Origin: Labia minor
Lineage: Eukaryota; Arthropoda; Insecta; Dermaptera; Spongiphoridae
DNA length: 64,000 nucleotides
Direction of reading: 5' to 3'
NCBI GenBank assembly: GCA_963082975.1
Contig: OY720345.1
Span: 79,763,034 to 79,827,033, forward strand
The notes beneath the pieces are model-generated. The model worked only from the letters and a program-made list of their open reading frames with translations. It did no database searches and was not told where the DNA came from. The position numbers were made by a program, and so were the translations under genes. This document shows, in pieces, positions 23,914-35,640 of the stretch (its first letter is position 1; each line of letters starts with the position of its first letter).

Positions 23914-26900
23914 ATGGAATCGGATAATTCTTTTCAAGAAAAGGATGTTTCTCCACAAAATCATTCGAGATCTCGAAGATCAACAGATACAATGCCCAAG
24001 CCAGGACGTGTCACTGAAGGTGAGCACAACACTTTGTTTCATATTTAATAATAACCTTGGAACCAACCAAGAAAGATAGATTTCTATTTTCTATATTAAT
24101 CTATGAATTTAAAAAGAATAAGGTAAAATAAATGCATTATTGTATTGTACCTATTTGATGTTAGAAACGAAGAATATATTTTTTTTCTATATAAAATTAT
24201 TTAAGTCTCAATGACTCATCGAACTTATTTACTTAAATGAAAAATAATTCGAATTAAATTATAATATATATATAAGATTTTGCATGTACAAAATTTAATA
24301 AATTTTCACCATATTTACATGATGTCAACTTTAAACCAAATAGCAAACTTAGTATTCAATGAAAAAAATAAAAATTTACTGAAAGAATAGAAAATTAATC
24401 TCATTCAGATTACATATTAATAAATTACTGAGATAAAATAAAATATTTTCATTAAAATAGTAAATCTTTTAGGTACTCAAAATTTTATAATTGATATACT
24501 TTTTTCATCTTCACTATTAAAAAAATATAATATTATTTATATATATATATATATATATATAGCTAGAGAGATAGATATAAATATAGATATAGATCTATAT
24601 AAATATGTCTAGCTGATCTTGAAAAATATTCCCAGAATTTTATGAAATTCTTCTATTAGGGGGTTTTTCAGGTGAAGAATCGATCTGCATATACGTCTCC
24701 TTTATATGTGAAAAATCCTTTTATTTATTTGTATTTTTTTTTTTTTATTATTTTTTTCTTAATTTTTTTTCTTAATTAATTAAAGTAATTAATTACAGGT
24801 CTCAATAAATATTCAAATCAATTTATTATAATGATATAAGGTTGCTTTGTAAAAAATATTTCTATGATTAATATATGATTAATAATATTATAAACTGATA
24901 TATTTTACATATATGATTTTTTAATAACAATCTATTTCTTTAATTAATATATTCATTTAAGAATATCTTTTTTTTCAACAAAAATATTTAATAAATATAA
25001 TAGTAATAATTTTAAATGAAAAGGGGTTAAATATTTAATTATTAGACAATTAATTATTAAACATTTAATAATTTTAATAATTCTGGATAAGATTTGCTAA
25101 AATTAGTATTTTTGTTTAGTTGATCATGTATGAACAGATTTTCTGAACTCACAATTCTTAAGGATGTTTAATCAAAAATTAATATCAGTTTTTTTTGTTT
25201 TTTTTTTTTTTTAAATAAATCAATGGATTGATAGACATTAATTATTAATTATAATATAAGAATAGTAAAATGAAGCCAAGTCAATTTATTATTAATAACA
25301 GGCAGTCACAAAAATTCTTAAAACAATATACATATTTTAAACTACTGAGCAGCTTAGTGAACCAGTTACTTAAATTAAATTTCACTAATTCAATTAAAAA
25401 TTCGATATTAGAAAAGATTTTACTTTATAATAGAAACATTTATTAAAGTTGAAAAGATTCAAATTTCACAAAAAAAAAATAAAATAAAAATAGTATTAAT
25501 AATAATAATAATAATGGCTTGCTTAACAGTCCAAATTATTCATTTATAAAAAAGACTATACTTTAAGAAAATCTCCTTCATGGCTGGGGACACTCTATGA
25601 AGATTAAAGGTTTTCATAAAGAAATCCATAAACAAAATAATTTAATTTTAAGTGATTGGATGCTATGACATATTGCAAAAATAAATAAATATGGAGGATC
25701 TAGTGAGATTTTTGAAACTTTCTCACATACGGAGAGATCCATTGAAATCCGAGTAGACTGGTGAACCCGATTGACTGGAGAAGAGTTCGATGGATTTTAA
25801 AAAGTGAATGTTGTATAAATTTCAAAAAATGTTATTTTTCTAATATCATTGTGTGCGAACTCTCAACCTCGTAGTCCGGGTTTAAGTCCCAGGCCTGGTA
25901 AAAGAATTTCTTTAGTTGTGGTCTATTGAAAACCGAGAAAACCCAGCCTATTTGATCAAAATTTGGATTCTACTTGAAATAAAAAGTAGCGCCTCCGATC
26001 AAGAAAATCAAGATAAAGGTTGATCATAGAACACTTTATCCCGTTTATGTGACAACCGACTGATAGGCGCTATCCTTTCGTAGATTTTTTTAATATATTA
26101 TTATTACTATCTCGGCAGAGATAGTATTGCGATCATGAAAATTTTCGATGTTAAGATTTTTATGTTTTTATACGTTTTGAAGGTCCCTGAGTTATTTTCA
26201 CTAAGGTTGAAATGTCTCTCTGTGTGTGTGTATATGTATGTATAAAGATTACGCAAAAACGGTTTGAGCTAGAATAATGAAATTTGGTAAATGCGAATTA
26301 TTCAAAATTCGTAGTTTTCTCTCAACTTTTGAGAAATGTAGCTCAACCGGAAGAAGGTACCACGTTTTTATTTTTTTTCCTCTAAAGTGACCGTAAAAAT
26401 AAAGATATATGTTTGATAATTTTTCACATGATTAATAATTGTAAAAAACTCCTATATATAGAATTTCAGCTTGATTGAATCGCTGAAAGTACCAGAATTT
26501 TTTAACACTGCAAATCTCACGCGCCAACACGTGACGTGGTGACATCAACAAAAAGCCAAACATGCGCTGGTTTAATAAATATTATTTATTAATTTTAATT
26601 TATAATTTAATTTAAATTAATATATATGTTATTTAATCCAATTCAAATTTGCGAGATAGTCGAGTGGAGACACTCCAGATTTTTTTTTTTTTATAAATAT
26701 TTTTTCTTATATTGTCTTAAACTCTAATATTAATTAATTGATTGTATTATATATTTTTCACACTTTCCTAAATTTGATATGCTTCAGTTATTGCTGCTAA
26801 CTTTCTCTTATTTTCAAATTTTCATTAACATAAATAATTTATAAATTTTTAATGTAACTGTTACCATAAATAAATATTTGTTTCATTTTTTTCAAATATA

Positions 26901-29900
26901 TTTACTAATTGAATATAATTTAATAATTATGAAAATATACATTAAAACTTTAAAGAATTAATAATAAATTATTATCTGTATTTTGATTTCGGTTATATTA
27001 TATTTTGTTTTAAAATTTAAAAAAAAAAAAAATTTATATAATCAATTAATATTATAATCTTAAATAGATTACATACTATAAATTATTGTAAAAAGATATT
27101 ACATTAATATATATATTTATTTATATATAATGTTTTAGAAATACAAAAAATCTGGTGTGTCTCCACTCGACTATCTCGCAAATTTGAATTGGATTAATTA
27201 ACATATTTTATATGTAAATTAAATTTCATTAATTAAATTAAAAATTAAAATTAATAAATCGAATTGAGAGATAAAACTAACATTTCCTTTAATGTAAATA
27301 TTTGAAACGAGAGAAAAACATACGAATTGTTCTTAGCAAGAAGGAAATTTTCAAAAAAATAAATAAATAAATAATCATTTTCATTTCCATTAAGATACTA
27401 TTTATAAAGATCACAAGAAATCCATTAATCATTGATTAACCAAGAATAATTATTCAAACGCATTTTTACCGACCGACGATAGTAAGGGAGGTATTGTTTT
27501 CACACCAAATTTCACATGTGGAGATTTTTACATATCTCCACGAATCATGCATTTTCTAAACAGAAAAAAGTATTTTTAGCATGATGTCTGTCCGTCCGTC
27601 CGTATAGATGTGTACAGCCTGAACGGCTCAACCGATTTTGATGAAATTTGGTATATTTACTTAATGCATCAGTGGGATGAATGGATCAACTTTTGGTGCA
27701 ATTCCGGAAACCGGAAGTGGTAGTATTAGCGATCGACGATAGGAAGGAAAGGGTTATTTTCACACCAAAGGAGATTTTTTTATATATCACCACGAATCAT
27801 GCACTTTGTATTGGTTTTATCCTCGAGAAAAATCATATTTATTAGTTTTTTCTTAATTTAAAATTATATGACGTCATCCAGCCATTCATGACGTCACAGC
27901 CTGGTCTTGCATATATATTATAAATAAAATAAAATTAAAAATGTTTATATTTATTATTTATGTATCCATATCTGTTTTTTATTACATTAATAGATATATT
28001 AAAATTATTTGAAATTGTTTCTGTAGCTGGAAATTAATTTATTTCAAACCGTCGGTCGGTTCGGACCTGGCCACAGGTCAACTTATTAATCATCTAAGTT
28101 TATCAAACAACTGATTTACGTACATTTGAGTTAATTTATAAATAAAAAAAAATCTGGAGTGTCTCCACTCGGCTATCTCGCAAAATGGAATTGGATAAAT
28201 TACTACATATATATTATATTTAAATTAAATTATAAATTAAAATTAATAAATAATATTTATTAAACCAGCGCGTGTTTGGCTTAATGTTGATAGCCCATCG
28301 TCACCACGTGCTGAGGCGTGATTGCCAGTTAACGTGTTAAAAAATTAATTCCGGTACTTTCAGGCTGAATTTCTATTTATAGCAGTTTTATACAATTTTT
28401 AATCATGAGAAAAACTATCAAACATATATCTTTATTTTTACGGTCAGTTTAGAGGAAAAAAAATTAAAACGTGGTACGTAATGACTCTCTTCCGAAAGAG
28501 CTATATTTCTGAAAAGTTAATAGAAAACTACGAATTTTGAATAATTTTGAATTTTTGCGTAATCTTGTCTACATACACACATAAACATACAACCTTGGTG
28601 AAAATGACTCAGGAACCTTCAAAACGTATAAAAACATCAAAATCTCGACATAGAAAATTTTCGTGATCGCAATATTATCTCTGATGAGATAGTAAAAACG
28701 AATGAATTACTTCTCCCATACACAGTTGAAGAAAATTGAAATGTCTTTATGAGAAGTGTTTCTTATAAATAATTAATAATTCAATTATAAATAATATTTA
28801 GTAATCTTGAAATATAATAAAAAATAAGTCCATACAAAGCGTCAAATGATTATTTTCAAAATAATTAACTCTTTACTCTTTCTTGAATTTGGGTGATTGA
28901 TATCACTTTTATTTCAAGGAATCTTTATAGTATTAAAATATAAAATATAATGTAGTATGCAGCTCTTTTCGCCTTAAATATTCTACGATACAAAGATGGA
29001 TGATACGTAATGTTTATTTATCACTTTTTATAAGGTCATTTTAGAACGAGAATAATTTTTAAAATAACACAAAATATAGGTATTAAATAATAAATTAAGA
29101 AAAACCTATTTTTTATATTATTGATTATATTTTCTTATCGATTTATTTAGACAAATCGATTTCGTTTATCTCATTCAATATAATGTTAATGTATAATTTT
29201 TATTTTTATTTTAATTTTTATAATTTTATTCGAATTGTACAGTTTGCCGTGAGTGGATTATCAAAGAAGATGGTGCCCTTGCATATCGACTTCAATCGCA
29301 AGAGAGTGAGTATTTATATAATTGTTCTTTTGATTAAAATTGAGGAGACCAGGAAAGATTAGGTTGTAAGGAACATTGATACATAATTAACCCTAACAAC
29401 TGAATATAGGATTTTTAAAAGAAAGAAAAATAAAATTAATTTATTTTATGGCATTTTAGTTGAAAATCATTATTCAACAAATAAACAGCGTAATGCTCAA
29501 GTAAGAGAGGATACACCAAAGGCACGAGATGAACAATTAAGGGAGCTACGACAAGCGATGGATGAACAAACCAGACAAGAAGCTCTCGATGAAGCTCTTG
29601 CTAGAGAATTGGCTGCTCGAATTGAATGCGAAGAAGAACAACAAAAAAAAGTGCTTGAGCTTCGTGATCAAGCAGTTGCCCAGCAAATTCAGGTAATGCT
29701 CATATTTATGGTAATTAATTGATTGATGAATTTCTATTTGTTGTTTTTTCACTGTTTTCTTGAGAAAAACCCTTCTAATACTTCTTTTAATATACTTCTT
29801 CTCATTAATAATAATTAATATTAATATAAATTGAGTCAAGTATTATTAGTTATCAGGGCTGAGAATATTTACTAACCAATAACTAAAAATTGTCTATAAA

Positions 29901-31803
29901 TTGGTAGCATTTCTTAAACTTTCTTTTTCTTTTTTCTTAAATAGCCTATCGATTGTGATTTCCAGAATCATGTATGTATATATATCTGAGTTATTCTATA
30001 TAAATTTTTAATTTAAATTTGAAAATATTATTTCAATTAAATAGATTTATGAGGAAATAGAAGAAATTCAAAAAGCAATTGAAGAGGTAATATTTATCAA
30101 ATTTTAAATATACTCTTTTTATAAAACGTTTTTTAAAAAGTGTTTTTTATTTATTAGTCTTTCAAAGAGGATCAAAATGGAATGGTAATTAATTACTAAC
30201 ATTATGAAATTTATTATTTGGATTTAATTGATTGATTATTTTAATATTTAGCATACTTTTGGATATAATCCAAAGGTAAATTGTTAATTATTTATTTATT
30301 AAATTTTTTTTTTAGAAATGTCATTGTTATAATGTCATTTTATAATTCTAAATATTAAATTTGTTATTTTAGGAAAAAGAACGTCAACGATTGGAAAAAT
30401 TAGAACAAGAACGATATTTTAGAGATGTAAATTCAGTTGGATTACCTCTGCCAGAAGAAGAACTTACTAGACAAATGAAGTAAATATATTTTTAAAGAAA
30501 TAACAACATAATTTAATCTTATTCTTTAATCCAAAAATAATAAATAGATAATAATAATTTAATAATTAATATTTTTAATATTAAAATTTTGGTAGATAGT
30601 GTTGATTTAAATCACAACAATCACATCATTTGTTTTTTTCATTGAAAATATTTTGAACAAAATTCTCCTTTGACTATTTTTGTTAGAAGAACTTCCGAAT
30701 ATATTTAATTAATTATTTAATATATTAATTATTACTAACTCTTAAACAGGAATTCTCATAATTCTAATAAATATTTTCTCTACTTTTTCAAAGGGATATA
30801 TCATTTTATGGATCTTCAAAACAATCTCTTTCTAATTCTTCATTTAGTGATGAAGAATCTCGTCGAATCCAAGAAGAACAAGATGCAGTGAGTAGTTGAA
30901 AAAATTATAAAGAGAAAGGATAAGGAAAAGATTCATTTAGAATGGCAGGAGGCAGTTATTAAAGTTATAGAGATAGAACCAGTTGGTTCAACTGCAATAA
31001 CTACAGGGAAATTTCTCTTTTGACGACATCGTATAAGATTCTCTCAAATATTATTTAAAAGAAATTACGGAGAATATCAGTGGGGGTTCAGGCCAAATCG
31101 ATCAACTGTAGATCAGATATTTTCATTAAGGCAGACAATAGAAAAAAACATGAATTCAATATTTCTGTTCACCATTTTTTTGTAGACTTTAGTAAATGAT
31201 ATGACTCAATAGACCGGAAAAAACTTTCATCTTAATGGAAATTCCAAAAATCTAGTAGGTATGATTCAAATTAGTCTTGAAGGTATTAAAGGAAGAGTAA
31301 GATGCGGGATTCAATTTTCAGAAACTTTCGAAATTCAGAATGGGTTAAAACAAGAAGACGCACTATCACCAATTTTATTTAAATTAGTACTGGAATATGT
31401 AATTAGACAAATTGGAGAAAAATCAAACGGAATCGAAATATTAGGTTACGCAGACGACTTAAATATAAAAGGAGATTCGGCAATGACAATCAAAGATAGC
31501 GTAGAAAAATTAATCGAAGCAGGAAAAGAGGTGGGACTAGAAATTAATAATGCTAAGACAAAGTATTTAGTAACAGAGATGAATAGTATTAACACACAAA
31601 ATCTTAACATACAAAATATAGAATTTAAAAATGTAGAAAAATTTAAATACTTAGGTTCTGTAATCACGAAGGATAATAATATTCGAGAAGAATTTAAAGC
31701 GAGGTTGCAATCAGGAAGCGCGTTATCATGCAGTAAAAGGGCTTATCGCGTCAAAATTATTATCAAAGGGGATCAAAATTAATATATATAAAAATATATA
31801 TAA

Positions 31804-31841
<38 letters not shown>

Positions 31842-32728
31842 AGGAATTAGCGAGAATGCTTCAGGAACAAGAGGCTTCCACTCCTTCAGGGATTTCTATG
31901 TTGGATCAAGATCGTCTTTTAGCAATTGAGGCTCAAGATAAAGAACTTGCCAAACTACTCCAAGAAAAGGTTGAGCTATTGCTATATTTATATTATATAG
32001 TCTACATATATTCCTTATTCTAAACTTATTTCGTTTTTTTAGGAGAAAGCAAAAGCTAAACGTGCAAGAGAAAGAGCAAAACAAAAGGCTCTTCTTAAAA
32101 AACAAGAAGGAGCTAATGTTGAAAATCATGATATTTTAAGGGGCGGAGGTATAAGACCCACCGACTTGGATCTCACTAAACATTCAATTCGACAAAATCG
32201 GTAAATTATATATTTTAATATTTTCTTCATTATAAAATATAAGTTAGAGATTTATTATTTTTTGCTGGTAAATGTTAAAAATTCCTTTTACATTTTTTTA
32301 GATATAAAATGGATCCTGATAGTATTGAAGTTATGTTACCAAATGATAATCCAGGACCTTCTGGGCACATTCCAAATATAGCTATGGCTATTGATCCTAC
32401 ATATCCAAGAGCACAGCACTATAAGAATTACGCCTATGATAATTCATCCAATACCACAAGTCCGGCAAAATCACTTCCCCCTCCAGGTAATAATAAAACA
32501 AATATACAATTAAAAATATATTCATAGTTATTACATTTTAAAATTATAGATTTTTCTGAAGAAGAAGAAGATAACCCAGCTCCTCCCTATATGCCTATTC
32601 AAGGTCAACGACGAACTAGCACTTTGGAAAACAAACGAACTGGAACATCTGGTACAAATGTTGAGGGATCATCTAGTAAAACTCATCTTGGAAAATTAAA
32701 AGATAAAGAAAGCTGTAAACAACAATAA
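23914..32728 (+). CDS. CCDC50: CCDC50/Ymer-like coiled-coil protein, twelve coding exons
   Basis: Exons: 23914-24019, 29243-29305, 29460-29692, 30045-30086, 30158-30184, 30252-30275, 30373-30479, 30794-30887, 31844-31969, 32043-32200, 32302-32486 and 32550-32728; phases agree and give 447 aa. The N-terminal domain (VCREWIIKEDGALAYRLQSQ then E) matches the CCDC50 N-terminus, where a CRxxxxxEDxxLAxxLQxQE pattern is followed by IExH. Long Glu/Gln/Arg coiled coils follow, including IARLLQEKE-like repeats here written as ELARMLQEQE and ELAKLLQEKEK, the ubiquitin-interacting MIU-type motif of the family. The tail is Pro-rich and disordered. Ymer is a ubiquitin-binding signalling adaptor linked to EGFR and NF-kB in mammals. 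Exons 4-6 are very small (42, 27, 24 bp) and in phase, so they could be skipped. Intron 1 is 5.2 kb; intron 8 carries a LINE fragment. Confidence 0.87.
24540..24561. repeat. TA microsatellite in CCDC50-like intron 1
   Basis: A run of alternating T and A, followed by GATAGATATAAATATAGATATAG tandem hexamer-like sequence. Confidence 0.8.
26106..26679 (+). mobile_element. Family-A Helentron-like element, best-preserved forward copy
   Basis: Starts with the palindrome ACTATCTCGGCAGAGATAGT, has a TGTGTGTGTATATGTATG tract, the core AACGGTTTGAGCTAGAATAA, and ends GCGAGATAGTCGAGTGGAGA followed by CACTCCAGA. The 5' ACTATCTCG and 3' GCGAGATAGT are inverted partners; the 3' one lies about 20 bp inside the end, followed by a hairpin. 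Located in CCDC50-like intron 1. Confidence 0.75.
27151..27256 (-). mobile_element. Family-A 3'-end fragment
   Basis: Only the terminal about 100 bp of family A is present (TCTGGTGTGTCTCCACTCG then the AATTTGAATTGGATTA box). Confidence 0.65.
27467..28086 (+). mobile_element. Family-B Helentron-like element, copy 2 (forward)
   Basis: Starts TACCGACCGACG and ends CCACAGGTCAACTTAT. The 3' inverted partner CGTCGGTCGG and GACCTGGCCACAGGTC hairpin are both present. The same host sequence without the element exists at 42738-42750 (CGCATTTTTAATCATC), so the insertion split a T-T step with no target duplication. Confidence 0.85.
28153..28693 (-). mobile_element. Family-A Helentron-like element, reverse copy
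   Basis: Starts with the family 3' hairpin end (TCTGGAGTGTCTCCACTCGG) and runs to the 5' palindrome (TTATCTCTGATGAGATAG). The paralogous host copy at 42790-42905 carries a truncated and diverged version of the same insertion, so this insertion predates that duplication. Confidence 0.7.
30955..31790 (+). mobile_element. Non-LTR retrotransposon fragment (RT domain) in CCDC50-like intron 8
   Basis: Broken frames show the reverse transcriptase blocks YRGISLLTTSYKILSN, FRPNRSTVDQIFSLRQ, a VDFxxAYDSIDRKKL-like segment, and then an open stretch (31261-31782) with NGLKQEDALSPILFKLVLEY and the catalytic GYADDLNIKG. The C-terminal end aligns with copies at 36787 and 37786 (KYLGSVITKDNNIREEFKAR). Several stops and frameshifts make it dead. 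The clade is RTE- or Jockey-like and not resolved. Confidence 0.85.
31799..31840. repeat. TA microsatellite near CCDC50-like intron 8 acceptor
   Basis: A roughly 40-bp TA run ending four bases before the TAG acceptor of exon 9. Confidence 0.9.
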
Positions 32729-34108
32729 AATAGAATTATTTAACACATACATCTTTAAATAGTATTAATGATATAGAGTATAGATATTTTGTTCATATTT
32801 AAAAAATATATATCATTCCATTTTAATTATTTTGATGACGATTTTTATTTCTATGAATCTCATTTATTTTTATTTTTAGTAAAATTAAAATGATCTATTT
32901 TCTTTTAAAGTAATATTTTCTTAATTTTTATATATTATATTAATTATGTTGGCTATTTCATCTTTTTATTTATTTCAAGCTCAAATAAAATCTTAAATTT
33001 AGAAAAAAACTTATTGAATCTTTATACTCAAATTATTTGTACTCATATTTAAGTATTATTAAAAAAATTACTCACTAGATTTAAAAAAAATTAAATTTAT
33101 CTTTAGCCGTAGATTAAATTCCTAAAAAATGAATGGGCTAACTTTTTATCATTATGAAAATTAGAAATTAAAAAAAATTATTGTTTGAGATTTAATCATT
33201 TATTTCTGTTCATAATTTTCTCAAAATTTCTAGCTCAATACATTAAAAAGAAAACTAATTAATTTTAATTTTAAAAAATAATTTAATTGGTCTATAAAAA
33301 ATTATAGCTTTCATTTATTAACAAAGATTATTATTAAGATATTTATGTGTAAATGTGTAATTTTTTTATATACTAGTGATTTAAATTAGGAATTGATATT
33401 ATAAAAATAATTTTATGCTTAAAAAAATATAAAATATTATTTAATATATCTTTAAAACAAGAATACAATTGATATTCACATTAAATTTAAATATTTTTAT
33501 AAATATATCCAATTTATAGAAAAAATATCTCTCAATATATATATATAATTATTTTTTAAAAACTTAAAAGTAATTGTAAAGAATTCAATTGTTTTATCAT
33601 TTCATTTTTTATATTTATTATAAACTAAATATATTTTTGTTTAAAAAAAATGTTATGATTTTTATTTTCTCTTATTTATTAGATTGTGTATTTATTATTT
33701 CCATGGAGGTATGGAGTGACACTAACGCTTGTTTTAAGTGGTGGGGGTGGCTCCAAAAAAGTAGGGAGAAATTCTTGTCGCCCATTTTGTCTACATCAAA
33801 ACATTGAATTTTCCATAAGACATAATACATTTTTATTTCAAATTTTCTCGTATGTTTTGTACTGCAGCCGTATTTTGATTTACAAAGGCACTAAAAGATA
33901 GATGACTGATAATGATGCTTCTCATTTTTCAATTTTTGAAGTGCAGCTTTTCGTGATTCATCTTCATAAATATTTATGTTCTTTATGAGTCAAATAGTGT
34001 TTATTTGTTTCAATATGGCGGTATTTGGTGGAATTTTTTGCGCATCTGTCATGGCATGTACAATAGTTGTTTGAAACCATTTGAAACGACCTCTACCATT
34101 TTGTAGTA
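32729..34108. other. Intergenic, no gene seen
   Basis: AT-rich 3' flank of the CCDC50-like gene. From about 33700 the sequence becomes less AT-rich and repeat-like (short broken frames without similarity), probably part of an unclassified transposon ending in the GC-rich segment at 34109-34236. Confidence 0.45.
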
Positions 34109-34236
34109 GGTGGCACAAGGCCGCACAAGAAACTCTCGGAGGCCGCAGGTACCCCACCTCTGCTATATACCACTCGGGGGTACAGGGGGCGGAGCCCCCG
34201 TCTAGGTGTGAAGAACGCCGAAGGCGCTCTGAGCAT
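34109..34236. repeat. GC-rich transposon-end-like segment
   Basis: Contains GGCCGCAGGTACCCCACCTC (a hAT-like right end in reverse) and the palindrome GGGGGCGGAGCCCCC with flanks, then GAACGCCGAAGGCGCTCTGA. Exact element limits not found. Confidence 0.4.
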
Positions 34237-34242
34237 CTAGTT

Positions 34243-35287
34243 ATAAATAAAATAAAAAAAATATTTATGTCATATCCATATCTGTTTTTTATTGCATTAA
34301 TAAATACATTAAATTATTTGAAATTGTTTCTGTAGCTAGAGATTTATTTATATCAAACCGTCGCACAGTGGTATGAAACACCAAAAAAGCTGGCCAAAAA
34401 TCGAAAATTGAAAAAATTTTTTTTTGCATGTCGTTTATGGTATTTTGTTGAAGACATATTTATGTACGAAAAGCTGAAAATGTAGAGCACTACCATGACT
34501 CTACGAGTTTTCCGAACATCTCAAAGTCAGCTGTTTTTACTTTCTCACGAGATTTCCCAAAACGTCTGAAATTCGAGCTCATTCAAAATTGGTGTTTCGT
34601 TTCATAGAAAAGTTTCATTTGCAACTTGCGACATGGAAACTGTTGCTGGAGGTACGTACATGGACTTTTTTATTTTGTTTGCTAGAAATGCATGTATTAT
34701 ATTGATATTGGCTGATTTAAACCGCTTGTGTCAGAAAATGTAACCTGACGAAAAACTTTTCAAAAAACATTCCGCATTTTTTACATTGGTGACCATTGGT
34801 GACAATCTCATTTGAATCATAAAGATAAAGGTCTATAGATAAAGAATCATGAAGAAAAAATTGCTCCTTTTTGCCCCATTTGTTCCTATGAATTTTTTTC
34901 CGAGCGCGCGAACGTCAACAGACTAGGGCCTATGGGACCCACAGGTACCTGCAGGTTAGCGCGATTAATATCTCGTTAAGGTGCACCTGTCACTTTTCAA
35001 AAGAAGGAAAGATATTTGAAGTAAAATCAATGTAACAGCTCACCTTTTCTCGAATTCCGTCGCCTATTTTAGATGCATAATATAGTTGTTCTCCTTTTTC
35101 TCTTCATGACGTCATTTTTTGAAAAATCAACACATCATTTGAAATTTATCATTTTTTTTCGTACAATCTAACTTCAATTTCGAAATTTTCGGCTCAAAAA
35201 ATCCCACAACATTTTTGGCCAGCTATTTGGGCGTTTCAGACCACTGTGCGTCGGTCGGTTCTGCGCCTGCCCACAGGTCAACTTATT
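34243..35287 (+). mobile_element. Family-B 3' half, interrupted by a Transib-like element
   Basis: 34243-34363 matches the 3' part of family B (CATATCTGTTTTTTATTGCA, GAAATTGTTTCTGTAGCTAG) and 35249-35287 supplies its end (CGTCGGTCGGTT, then CCACAGGTCAACTTAT). The 5' half is missing. The 885-bp insertion between is described separately. Confidence 0.8.
34364..35248. mobile_element. Transib-like non-autonomous DNA transposon
   Basis: The 885-bp insertion has inverted ends CACAGTGGTATGAAACACC (left) and CACAGTGGTCTGAAACGCC (reverse complement of right), which align for about 38 bp. It is flanked by a perfect 5-bp duplication CGTCG (34359-34363, 35249-35253). The empty site is known from other family-B copies (AAACCGTCGGTCGGTT). 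Transib elements make 5-bp GC-rich duplications and have ends related to the V(D)J recombination heptamer; here the first seven bases are exactly CACAGTG. An A-rich CCAAAAATC/G lies 23 bp from the heptamer at both ends, similar to the RSS nonamer. The interior has no long frame, so a transposase would be needed in trans. The hAT alternative is disfavoured because no 8-bp duplication fits. Confidence 0.8.
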
Positions 35288-35340
35288 TTTTCAATTTTTT
35301 GGGCAAAAATTCAACTTTTTTGAATACGAGGTCTTTATTA

Positions 35341-35640
35341 ATTTATTTTATATGAATTTATTTTATTTTAAATGCTCATAGTATCTATCATAGTGTCTAT
35401 TTTATGCAAACCTAATTTGACACAGATTGTTCCGCAATTAGACTGCAAGGAATTGCTTAATAAAGCCCAATTTACACGGGTTTAGTACTTGTCATTAGTT
35501 ACTAGTCCACTTTCTTCCTGCTTAGCTAGTCGTTTACACTCACGCAACATGTGGACAGGTTAGTGTTAGTATATAGTAGGCTATAGTCAGGTTATGTTAT
35601 TGTTTATTGCACAGACCATCCGTTACCCGACCAAGGTTTA
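35341..35640. other. Spacer, no gene seen
   Basis: Moderately AT-rich sequence before the PIF/Harbinger fragment. The TTTACACGGGTTTAGTAC region may be the terminal part of that transposon; not proven. Confidence 0.35.

Noticed and set aside
33589-33901. Two short open frames in the CCDC50-like 3' flank
   Set aside because: Overlapping frames in AT-rich and repeat-like sequence with no recognisable similarity or splice context.
34364-35248. hAT classification of the CACAGTGG-ended element
   Set aside because: The flanks do not give an 8-bp duplication at any register, whereas a 5-bp CGTCG duplication is exact against the known empty site.
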